From positions 5,659,115 through 5,723,114 of the forward strand of contig OY986972.1 in assembly GCA_963920575.1 (NCBI GenBank): DNA of 64,000 bases, given 5' to 3'. Both the position numbers and the translations under genes were made by a program. Position 1 is the first letter of the stretch, and each line of letters opens with the position of its first letter. The DNA is from Narthecium ossifragum. Taxonomy: Eukaryota; Streptophyta; Magnoliopsida; Dioscoreales; Nartheciaceae. Of the stretch, positions 45,860-55,737 are shown piece after piece. The notes under the pieces are model-generated. The model was not told where the DNA came from, ran no database searches, and saw only the letters and a program-made list of their open reading frames with translations.

Positions 45860-45974
45860 GAATGGCATGTTTAGTATTTTCTTAAAGTTTTCAGGGGTAC
45901 ATATGTAAATACAAAGATTGTAAGGGTACATTTGTAATTTAAGAAGTTTTCAATGTCTCAAAAGTAAATAACCC
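45860..45974 (-). repeat. right terminal inverted repeat of the Pack-MULE
   Basis: About 115 bp, inverted copy of 44746-44860 with few mismatches: the words aaacttcttaaattacaaatg and atttacatatgtacccctg occur in both. The repeats end at the 9-bp duplication. Confidence 0.9.
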
Positions 45975-45983
45975 TTCTTTTTT

Positions 45984-47729
45984 TGGTATAGCACCGATTG
46001 GCATAATAACCAATCTTACCACATTTAAAGCACTTAGCTTTAGATTTATCGGCCTTAGGCTTCCTCTGAGTATTACTCTTTTGAGGATCATATCTCTTTT
46101 TCCTTCTTTTAAAGAAAGATTTATCTTCTTTCTTATCTTTCTTGAGCTTAGTACTCTTCATAGGGTCATCAAACGCAAACTGTTGACAGAATTCGCCCAA
46201 TTGTTTTTTCTCAGTAAGTCTATGAGACTTTAATTGATTTTTAAACTTTATATCATTACATAAGCTTAGTCCTTCATGAATACAAGCATTAACTAAAGCA
46301 CCATAGCTATAAGAAGAATAAGAGATGACACCATTATCAGGTTCTCTTAAATAATTCCTAACTCTCTTGGCGAAGAGATTAGGAAGGCCATCTATGAATT
46401 TAGACTTCCAATGACTACTATTAGCGTCATTAAGTTGCATAACTCTGTTAATGAAGGTATCTTTATACCAGCGAAAATGGGTTAGAGTTGGACATCTAAG
46501 GTTTTGAAGTAGTGTCCTAGTCTTCTCCCCCTGATTAGAAAGATTGCCAGTGAAATGTTCAACAATAGTCAGAATAAGCGTATACACCGCATCAGGTTGT
46601 TGTTGGCTATTTTCAAGTTTAACTGCAGAAAGGATCTCAGTCCGCTGATTCGGAGTGAGATAATTATCCCACCATCCTTTCAAACTTTCGGTGAAACCAC
46701 AAGTCATATAGGAGGCAATATTAGTATCAGTATTATTATTACTTCTGCAAATAGTGGCATACATTAACATTCGGTGAGCCATATTATGAATCTGGTGATC
46801 ACTCATACCATCTATGTTCCATTCATAGATGTTACGACCAGAGTAATCCTGTTGAATAAAAGTATCATTTTCTTCATATAAAACATCCAAGGGAGATGGA
46901 CGTTTATAATAAAAAATTTCGATATTACGAGGTTTGTTTTCAATTTTATTAATCTGTTTAAACTATTTTTCAGTTTCAAGGATCTCATTTATAGATTCTC
47001 TTTCAGATTGATCATCTGAATGGTCAATCTCAGTATTACTCTCAGTCTCTTCCTTATTAAGGACTTGAATACTGGTTTGATTAAGTTGTTTACTAAGAGA
47101 TTCAATTATCTCTTCTTTTAATTCCTTTTCAAACTTGAACCCGAAAATTTCTGGGTTAGGTTTTAAAAACGGTTTAGAATTAAATTTAATGGCTTTATCT
47201 TTTGCCATATGAAGATTTGGAATAACTTCTTCTAACTTATTTACAAGCTTGTCAATTGTTTTCTTAACACGAGTTAACTGTTGACCAAGCACTTGTAAAT
47301 AAACGTTAGAATAATTATTCTATTTAAAGAGTTTATTAAGCCCTTTAAGATTTTCTTGAGTTGTTTCAACAGGCTTTATAAAAGCTGTTGCTTCAAGATT
47401 AGAAGTTGAAACCCCTTCTAATTTAAGAGGTTCAGTTGGCGGGTACAGAGATCGTTCTTGAATACCATTGCTGGTTTTTCAAAATTTATAATGTTCTTCG
47501 ATAACATTGATCTCTTGTTCTTTTTCACCAACATATTGGTTTAAAAACCAAGGGATAAAGAATCGAATCTGATTTTTAGATTCTAATTCACTATAGTATA
47601 AATTTTATAATAGTCTTGTTTTTCCTTATTAAAGGTAGTAAAAAACCATTCACAAAATTGTTTGTTATAAGGCTCTTGAAATTCCTTATTAAGGTATTTC
47701 CTGAGGGAACTATGAGGTCTAAAATCCAT
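45984..47729 (-). pseudogene. viral capsid region with zinc knuckle
   Basis: Pieces in order: 47729 to about 47600 (helical N-terminus), 47292-46963 (coiled-coil-like, charged), and 46890-45984 with the capsid core (W-DNYLTPNQRTEILSA near residue 75) and a lysine-rich tail. The tail ends in the knuckle CFKCGKIGYYANRC, where the expected histidine is tyrosine. A frameshift between 47600 and 47300 and an in-frame stop at 46965-46963 break it. The Pack-MULE inserted just after the knuckle, at 45983. Confidence 0.78.
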
Positions 47730-47999
47730 TTACAAATGGACACTCATTTCGGAATCCGTATTTGACTCCTTTTCGTAGATTCCATGAGGAATTTGGGATT
47801 CAGAGATTCGAATACCTTGAACCGGAGTTCCACTTCTAGACATAGAATTTCTAGAGGAAGTAGTAATATCAGTAAACTTAATTATCTTATTAGGATCGAA
47901 AGTTATGGTGACTTCACCGTCATCAGTTTGAGATATTCGATCGATATGCTGGTTGACAATAGGTCTAAGAGGAACAACATTAGCTAAAACCCAATTGTC
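47730..47999 (-). pseudogene. viral movement protein, C-terminal part
   Basis: Continues the movement-protein frame on the other side of the gypsy insertion, with a serine/threonine-rich stretch. It ends in TAA at 47732-47730. The next codon is an ATG (47729-47727) in the same frame. In florendoviruses the polyprotein is continuous, so this stop may be decay. Confidence 0.7.
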
Positions 48000-48044
48000 G
48001 CGCCACGACCTGGTTGGGCTTTCGCGGGTCAGGGCGCGACAGCT

Positions 48045-48056
48045 TGGTATCAGAGC
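48045..48056 (+). other. primer-binding site of the gag-only element
   Basis: TGGTATCAGAGC, three bases after the LTR remnant, as in the pol-bearing element at 9720-9731. Confidence 0.9.
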
Positions 48057-48153
48057 ATAGGTTGTAGATCCCAGGGTTTAGGATCAGGATTCGGTTGAGA
48101 TTGAGCGTAGAATGGGTTAGTTCTATGTCTAAAACATCCGTGCATGCTCTTCT

Positions 48154-49554
48154 GTGATGTGTTGTGCTTTTCGCTTCCTGTTTGTACTGGGTGTTTTGCG
48201 GTTTCTGACAAGTGGATACTTGTTGTATCTGGTGAGTGTGCAGATCCCGAGGAGTCGGGTATGTCGTTCCGTTGTGAGTCGTGGCCGGTCGCGTGTGCAG
48301 CGCACCGCCCGACAGGCTCCAGTAGCCGCGACAGCTTTGCCCCGAGACTCTGCACCAGCACCAGAGACGAGTGTTGAGTTCGCGGTGGGGGAAAACGCCT
48401 CTCTTTTCGCCGAGAGGGCTCTTCCGCCACTTAGCGAACGCGCTGTGACAGCAGCGGTGATCACCTTCCAGGACCTGAACCCTCCCAGGTTCAGTGGTGC
48501 TGAGGGTGATCCGGCAGTAGCGGACGACTGGCTAAGAGGTGTCAGTCGTGTCCTCGACGCTTTGTTCATCCAGGATGACCGGGTTCGGGTTAGACTGGCG
48601 GCGTTCCAGCTCGACGGGGACGCTTTGGACTGGTGGAGTGTTGTCTTGACCGTTAGGAGTGGGAGTGACCCCTCGTGGGACACGTTCCGTTCGTCTTTTC
48701 TCGACGCATACTTCCCTTAGAGTGCGCGTCAGGCCTTGGTTCGGGAGTACCTCAGCATCTCCCAGGATACGCAGTCAGTGGCACAGTATGCAGCTAGGTT
48801 CACCATGCTCGTCATGTTCGTCGGTCCAGTGGCGAGCGATCCTCTCGCCAGAGCGCGGCAGTTTCAGTGGGGGCTACGGCCCGAGATCAGGCTTCTGATG
48901 GCGGCGCGGTTTGCTGACGCTCTCAGGGAGGTGGTGAACTGTGCCTTGTCTGTGGAGGCCGTACTGCTAGAGGCAGGGCCTAGGGCAGTTCAGCCAGTGT
49001 TCCTCTCGAGTTCAGGGCGCGCCGGCCAGCCGCAGCAGGCTCAGGGTGGAGTAGGATCGTGGCGGGGGAAGGCCCGTTCACGACGCCATCAGCCCTATCA
49101 GCACCAGCCAGAGGACGTCGGTGGAGACAGTCCAGAGGCAGAGGAGGGGGCGAATGACGAGGATGATCCTGATCAGCAGTTCTCAGAGGATGAGCAGCTG
49201 GAGCAGTCAGTCGATGAGTACGACGAGGACCAGCCCCTCTCGGAGGCAGAGGAGGAGTTCGCGGAGGATGATCCGGACGAGCGGTTTCCGGAGGAGGAGC
49301 CTCAGCAGGAGGTGTTCGCAGGGTTTGTTCAGATCCAGCAGGCAGAGCAGAGACCTGTGACGTGCTTTGAGTGCGGGCAGATGGGGCATTATCGGAGAGA
49401 CTGCCCCTTGCGGAGAGTGTGGACCAGGCGGGACAGGATGCAGGCAGGCCTGGGGCTGCGTTTGTGCTATCAGTGTGGCCAGCCGGGTCACTTTCGCCGA
49501 GAGTGCGCGACGCTACGAGGCGGAGGCCGTGGCAGTGGCAGTGGAGGCCAGTAG
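48154..49554 (+). pseudogene. gag with two zinc knuckles
   Basis: One frame throughout, broken by a single TAG at 48718-48720. It has the gag core (FQDLNPPRFSGAEGDP, DALDWW, YFP|stop, YAARFTMLVMFVGPVA) and a linker at about 49100-49330 rich in D, E and Q. Two CCHC knuckles follow: CFECGQMGHYRRDC and CYQCGQPGHFRREC. The start codon is unclear because the region before residue 35 is not conserved. The two knuckles and the acidic linker are absent from the gag at 8473-9401. It may have used read-through or been intact before the stop arose. Confidence 0.85.
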
Positions 49555-49697
49555 AGGCGGCCGGGTTGGCTTCAGCATCAGCGTCACCTCAGCAGGTACC
49601 CTTTACCACTTTGTAGTATCCTGATAGGCGTTGTTTTCTTTTCCGAGCCCTACCCTTATCGAATCTCGGGACGAGATTTCCTTTAAGGGTAATAGGA

Positions 49698-52238
49698 TGT
49701 GAGGACCCGTCCCTCTACTCCTGGGTCGACCGGCTAGGTCATGCCCGTGGCTCGTTAGTTTGCTTCGCGTCGAGCGCGCGATCCGGTGGGTCGCATTGTT
49801 GGTTTGTTTCACACCCCCGTGTGCACACACTGACCTTTTATGTATTAGTGCTTGTTTAGAATGGTTAGGTGGACCCGGGATCGGAAGATCCCAGCTCGGG
49901 CGCGCGGAAGCTTGCTTTTGGGTAGCTTACGATCCTTGAGCGATCGATCGCTCATTGGAGCGATCGATCGGACTCATGAGCGATTCGGTGGGTTTTGACC
50001 CGCTCGGATCGATCCGACTTGGTGTTGGATCGATCCAGCATGTGTCGGATCGATCCGACTTGGTGTGGGATCGATCCGGGGTGCCATCGATCGATCGCTC
50101 CTTGGAGCGATCGATCGAACTCACGTCGGTGGCTTTTTCTGCTTCGCGAGGACGCCCGCCGTTGGTCATCGCTCTCTCCTGTCAGAAGGGGAGGACTTTC
50201 CCTCCCCTCCTTCACCTTTCTCCCCTCTTTCCCGGCTTTCCCCTTCCCCTTTTTCCCTTCTTTTCTTCCTCTTCTTCTCCTTTCTTCTTCCTTCTTTCTT
50301 CTTCTCCCACGGCTCTGTTTTCTTCCCCTGCTTCTCCGACAGCCCCTTCCTCTTCACCGTTCTCCCTCCTCTGGCCACCGTTTTGGGTGTTCCAAGGCTC
50401 TTTGGAACCGTGGCAACGAGAGGAAGATCTTTGAAGTGGTTTGGAGCTGCGTTGGTGACCAGTTCGCAGGGAATCAGCCGAGTAAAGCGTTCTTCGGTAG
50501 GTTCTTCTACCTACTGTGTTGTTTTCGGGTTTTCTCTAGATCTAGCCGTTGGATCTTGTTGATCTTTGTCTTGTTGGATTCCTCTTGCTTAGTAGAATTT
50601 ATGATATAGATTTCATGATCCTTGGTTGAGATCTGAGTAGGTTTTATGTAGGATTAATCTCGGATTTTTCGGTTTCTGCTGTTCTTGAAGAACAGTCGGC
50701 TTGCGCGCGTGTTTTTCGGCCAGTACGTACATGTTCTTGGGTTGTGATGAGCATGAGAGTTGTAGATCTTTGAATCTACTCTCTAACCCAACTAATTTCA
50801 TATTTTTCCGATTTTCCTACGATTAGTTATGAATTTATCACTGAAGGGCTGCTTTGCAGCAAGTGCTTGGTAAGTTGGAGTGGGATCGATCGGACATGCA
50901 AGTCCGATCGATCGGACTATATTTTTCGTAAGTTAGTTGATTAACGGTTTTGATTAGTGTTTTCCCGTTAATCCAACCGTTGGATGTTTATGGATTTTGG
51001 ATATGCTGATCCATGCATGTACATCTACTGATGGCTAAGTTGGATCTTGAATCTGATGTCGTTTGGACGTCGGATCGACGGGATCAATTAGCCTCTAAGT
51101 AGAGATTTTTGGGTGTTTGAATATAATATTATATCTCGGAATATAAGATATATTATTTATTGTTCATCACCGTTTTCGGGGTTGCTTCCTGTTGCAGGAG
51201 TCCGCGGTCGACGATCGTGGTACCGTCGTAATGCCGGGACCCGCTGCGGATCGGCTGGCAGCGGTCGGTAATACCGCTGCAGCGATTCGGTTGACTTATA
51301 TGATGTTTGTCATACTGTTGCATGCTTTACTTCTTATCTGTGTATGTTCATAGCATGCATTCCCTGTTGTGCATTAGTTGTATTGGTTAGGGCGTGGGTG
51401 ATCTTTGGGTCGCCGTCTCGAGGCTGGAAGCTCGGACTTAGCCCTAGGACCGGGGTTGGGTAGTTTGGACCTGGTTTGAATTGTGGTGTCCAGTCGATTT
51501 GATGATAGGCTTTAATGACTGGTACACCTGCTGCTTGATGATTGTAGAGGTTGTATCGGCATCGAGTCGGAGGCTGAGGTGTAGCCGATGTTCCACTGTG
51601 TTGACTCTTGAGTGGTGGAGAGGCCCCCTCAGCGGTGCCATTTCCCGCCTGCAGTGTCGGGTCCCTGCATGTGAGTCAGCAGTGTTTGTTGAGCTTACTG
51701 AGTGCTGCTCCTGGGCCTCAGGGACACGCGGTGGGGTTATGGGACCCCTGTAGATACACCCAGATCCTACTTGAGGGCGACACTATTGCGTTTCTCTCTT
51801 CCTTCTGTGTGTCGTAGTGTAGATCTCTACTGAGCTTAGTGCTCACACCTACCCGGGCTGCGTTTTGCAGGTGCATGCGTCAGTTCTTCCTCTGTGGCCC
51901 CTACCGGGCAGTTGGTCGGCGGTGCGGCTGCGTCTGGTGGACTTTGAGAGGTGGCGATCTTTACTGTTTTTATACCTTTGGTTAGTTAGTCTCCTACGGG
52001 AGTAATGTTGTATTTGGATCTTCCCCTCTCCGAGAATATATATATTAAACACTTTGGGTTTTGAATCTGTGGTTCGATGTTGTTAAACTAATTGTTGTTT
52101 TAATTGAGGGTGCTTTTGGTGAATTGCTAGGGAGACCAATAGGTTAGAGAGAACCCTCGCCGTCTTTTCTTCCGCGTTTGTTAGGTTCCGGTTCGCATCG
52201 CCCGGCCCGGTTGGGCTTTCGCGGGTCGGGGCCCGACA
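49698..52238 (+). repeat. 3' LTR of the gag-only element
   Basis: Begins TGTGAGGACCCGTCC and ends GGGTCGGGGCCCGACA. It carries GATCGATC clusters (49940-50120, and two more at 50880-50925), a pyrimidine-rich tract (50180-50330), and an AT-rich palindrome (51117-51160). It is closely related to the LTRs at 2338-4754 and 55738-58081. Confidence 0.9.
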
Positions 52239-52951
52239 TGTCAGGAAAATTAACTTCTTCCCATTTAATTTGTCTATTAGTCGCAATTCTAGAAGAAAGC
52301 AGATTGGTTTCAATTAAAACAGTTTTTCCAGGAGGAGTAAACTGCTTAGCTCTAGGAGCCAAAGTACTGAGAACCTTGTAATGAACTCTATAGACGACTG
52401 CTATGGTCTCAGACTGAGATAAAAATTCATAACCGTGAGTCTTAATGTTAAGACTAGTGGTTTCCATAATATTAGGATCAGTCAGGGAAAGACTAAGATT
52501 TGGATAAACATTAAAATAAACCGGTCCGTGATTGAGGCTGGTTTCCATAATTCCCATAAGGGATTGAGGCCAATTAAGACACCGGGCATCTCTCATGCAG
52601 GAGAGAATAGAGGCATTTAAACCTTGAAGGGTAAGTGGTTTATAAGCCACTTGAATTAATCCTATGTGAATATAATTATATTTATCCATATAAGATTCTA
52701 AATCTTCTTCATTAAGAAGCTTGAGGGTCTGATCACCCTGGTCGACAGTCACAGTTTTTTCAATTGTTTTAATTGCTATGAGCGATTTTAGGTCTAAGAA
52801 ACCTATTTTATAAATATTCCGATTAGGAACATCAGGGATGGCCCAGTTATTAAGAGCTTCCATTTCGGAAGGGAATTCAGCTAATTGAGCATTTTTCAAT
52901 TTTTTTATCTCTTTTAGAATTATTTTTGCTTAAAGCAGTAGATGAGGCCAT
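52239..52951 (-). pseudogene. viral movement protein, N-terminal part
   Basis: Starts at ATG 52951-52949. A frameshift near 52895 moves into the long open frame from 52899, which holds the caulimovirid movement-protein core (for example NWAIPDVPNRNIYKIG near the start and GPVYFNVYPNLSLSL in the centre). This protein enlarges plasmodesmata in living relatives. The frame is cut at 52239 by the inserted gypsy element and resumes at 47999. The final codons of the open frame, past the junction, are LTR sequence, not virus. Confidence 0.82.
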
Positions 52952-53363
52952 GATTCTAGTGGCAAGCAGATATAATCAGCTAGAAAGATGTAATCAACAG
53001 AAAGTAAGTTTTAGATTTTTCTTTCTATTACTAACCTGCGAACTTATTCAGTCAATGATTTAATTCAACCTATCTTCTGTTACAACTTCACAATTACTTC
53101 TTTAACATTCTCCTACTCGTCTGCCAATGATTTCTAGGACTTACCCTAACGCCAATCTAACGGCTAATGGTGCCAAACGCGGCTTTGGTGACGATCCACA
53201 AAACAAGTTAAATAATAATCAGAAATAATAACAGAAGAAGGGATACACGACTATGAATTAAACATCCAAATTATAATAGAAAGAACATATATAAAACAAA
53301 ACTTTCTAAAAACTACATCATTCTAACGATTAGATCTACACAACGCCACTACTCACACAAAAT

Positions 53364-53376
53364 GGCTCTGATACCA
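53364..53376 (-). other. viral tRNA-Met primer-binding site
   Basis: On the minus strand this is TGGTATCAGAGCC, the conserved caulimovirid site for priming minus-strand DNA. By convention it marks position one of the genome. It lies about 410 bases before the movement-protein ATG. Confidence 0.9.
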
Positions 53377-53455
53377 GGAAGGTGGAAGGGAGGAGGTATT
53401 GATTAGAAATCAATATCTAAAGAGACTGACAGGAAGGCAGAAGGGAGAAGGTATT

Positions 53456-53541
53456 GATTAGAAATCAATATCTAAAGAGGCTGGCGCTCGATTCAACCGA
53501 TCTGTTTGAAGAGATCGGAAGGTGGAACTGAACGTTTAACG
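53456..53541 (-). repeat. right copy of viral terminal direct repeat
   Basis: 86 bp matching 40386-40471 in the same orientation, with about three differences. An additional short tandem duplication of agaaatcaatatctaaagag lies at 53404-53480 next to it. Confidence 0.85.
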
Positions 53542-53903
53542 GAAGGGAGGAGGTATTGAGATTAAAATAATGTTCACATAATGAAGTAATAAAGTTAAAA
53601 TTTAATATATATATATACATTAAAATTTATCATATATATTATATGAATAAAATATAATATTTTAATATATATACATATTAAAAATTAACTTTATTGCATC
53701 ATTATGTGAACATTATATGAATATATATATTATTTAGATTAAAATAATATAATGACTTTATTGAGATTAAAATAATGTTCACATAAATTTAATGTTTACA
53801 TAACTTTTATTGAATATATTTAAATATATGTATAATATATATATTATTCATATAATGTTATGTATTTTTTCAAATAATGTTCACATAATGATGCAATAAA
53901 GTT

Positions 53904-53938
<35 letters not shown>

Positions 53939-54065
53939 CATCGACTGATCCAAAACACAACCAAATAAGTGCATCTACTGCTCGATTCATACACCACCTG
54001 ATGCATACATCCTACGATCCCATGCATCAGGCAATTTCACCAACCAAACACCCCAATATGAGTCA

Positions 54066-54143
<78 letters not shown>

Positions 54144-54275
54144 CATCGACTGATCCAAAACACAACCAAATAAGTGCATCTACTGCTCGATTCATGCACC
54201 ACCTGATGCATACATCCTACGATCCCATGCATCGGGCAATTTCACCAACCAAACACCCCAATATGAGTCAAGTAA
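53542..54275. repeat. AT-rich flank with TA microsatellite and duplicated block
   Basis: Highly AT-rich DNA right of the virus. It contains inverted copies of sequence at 40312-40385 (53550-53585, 53735-53830). Two copies of a block of about 134 bp starting gtgcatcgactgatccaaaa (53937-54068 and 54141-54272) are separated by a (TA)n tract. The blocks end with caaccaaacaccccaata, similar in inverted form to 40133. Confidence 0.75.
54066..54140. repeat. (TA)n microsatellite
   Basis: About 36 uninterrupted TA units, between two copies of the 134-bp block. A shorter (TA) run is at 53911-53935. Confidence 0.95.
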
Positions 54276-55737
54276 CAGGCAGGGATCAAGATTCACATTT
54301 CACACCCTCGCGTCAAATCATATGCGAAAAATATGTCCAAGGTGCTTTTGTGTTATTAGTGGAATTAGAACCTTTGACGTTTTGACTCAAGAATTATACA
54401 CGAGGTCGGGAATTGCTAGGTTCATTCGAGAAGGAAACTAATGGATTCCATGCAAATTGCACGATTTAAATAATTCTCTCTCAATCACAACTATATGAAG
54501 GACCAAGAGGGGGTGAATTGGACTATTTTTCAAAAACTCATATGAATGGAAAATCTAGGTATGAGAGATCTAAGACCTTAAATGCTTGTAAATGATATGA
54601 AATATAATTAAAACAAACATATAATAATAGGTGAGATGAAAGTAATAAGGATTGCACCGATTTATACTGGTTCAACTCAACTCTTGGTTTACGTCCACTT
54701 CACTTAATATCCTCATTGAGGTTTCACTACTTGTAAATCCTTTTACAAGCTTTCCTCCAAACTTCCGGGTTCTTGCTAACCTTACAATCCATCCAAACAA
54801 TTGTTGGATGCTTCAAAAGTTCATTCTTCACACTTAAGGAAGATTACAAAAGTTGTAGCTCAAAGGGAATGAGTAGAAACTTAATCTAATTAAATCTTTC
54901 CCAAATGCTCACAAAAATAGCAAATAAGTGTTATGGCAAGTGTACAAAACAAGACTACTTATATTTGGCCTACAACCAGCTCACAAAACATCTCTAATAG
55001 CTCCATGCAATTCTCCAACGACTAGTTTTTTAGCCTGCGTGTTCCTGACGGTCGATCCATGCATCGTCCACATCAACCGTCATAAACAAAACAATTGCCT
55101 TATTGAGCCGCAGTCGATCCACACATCGTCCGTCAGATCGACCGTGAGCCTCTGTTATGAAAATCATACTTCATGGTTGATGCTGCGTTCGACCGCCGCT
55201 TTCTCAAAATAAGTCAACATAGTCAGCAGTCAATCGGTGCATCATCCGTCATATCGTCCGCCGGCCTACAACATTTAAAAATGACTTTCCCTCCAAACCA
55301 ATACTTAGTCAAAGTAATAATACACAAACAACTTCCACGGTCGATCCGTGCATCGACCGCCACATCAACCGTGAGGTTCTGTGAAGAAAAAGGCTTCTCA
55401 TGGTCGATGCCTAAATCGACCACGAGCCAACACAAAATATGTGTATATACTATGCAACCCCGCGGTCAATCCATGCATCGACTGCCAGTACAAGAAATTC
55501 TCAAATATGAATTTTAAAGCTTCCAATCTAAGGGAAAATTAATATTAAACATATATTTTATCATTTAATATACATTGGTATCATCAAAACAAGGTTAGTA
55601 TCAACAATCTCCTCCTTTTTTATGATGACAACCCCTTTATATGTGATGATAAAATATCAAAGCTCCCCATTAATCTATGCATCCATTTCTTTCATAAAAT
55701 GTGTACTAAAGTGTATACTAAGGATGCACACAAGTTA

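Larger units (their letters stand above)
44746..45974 (+). mobile_element. Pack-MULE with BURP and P450 gene fragments
   Basis: Terminal inverted repeats of about 115 bp (44746-44860, 45860-45974) begin GGGATATTTACTTTTGAG and GGGTTATTTACTTTTGAG. An exact 9-bp duplication TTCTTTTTT (44737-44745, 45975-45983) flanks it, the signature of Mutator-like insertion. The GC-rich centre holds two captured plant gene fragments, both plus-strand. It interrupts the viral polyprotein between capsid knuckle and protease, so it arrived after the virus. No transposase is present. Confidence 0.93.
48000..52238 (+). mobile_element. gag-only gypsy element in the virus
   Basis: Contents from left: a 42-bp remnant of a 5' LTR ending gggcgcgaca (48000-48041), a tRNA-Met primer site (48045-48056), a gag gene (48154-49554), a short 3' stretch ending in ttaagggtaatagga, and a full 2541-bp 3' LTR (49698-52238). 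No protease, RT or integrase is present. The word TGTC flanks it (47996-47999 and 52239-52242), consistent with a 4-5 bp duplication. Viral coding is continuous across it. Gag-only elements of this kind are called TR-GAG in plants. Confidence 0.85.
40386..53541 (-). mobile_element. endogenous pararetrovirus (Caulimoviridae, florendovirus-like)
   Basis: A nearly complete viral genome on the minus strand. It starts at a tRNA-Met primer site (53376-53364) and encodes a movement protein, capsid, protease, RT/RNase H, and a further downstream frame. An 86-bp direct repeat marks the two ends (40386-40471 and 53456-53541), with about three mismatches by eye, as expected for a terminally redundant linear copy of a circular genome. 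Subtracting the two inserted elements (44746-45974 and 48000-52238) leaves about 7.7 kb, a normal size for the family. The gene order and ORF2-like frame fit the florendoviruses best. Stops and frameshifts occur in every gene, so it is an inactive fossil. Confidence 0.88.

Noticed and set aside
44960..45885. A host gene inserted into the virus by recombination
   Set aside because: The inverted repeats and exact 9-bp duplication show transposon-mediated insertion with captured fragments.
40386..53541. A petuvirus or badnavirus as the source of the viral copy
   Set aside because: The RNase H ending followed by an overlapping ORF2-like frame fits florendoviruses better, but without a phylogeny this stays tentative.
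53987..54232. Minus-strand open frame through the TA repeat
   Set aside because: The frame is only a repeated YI dipeptide from (TA)n.
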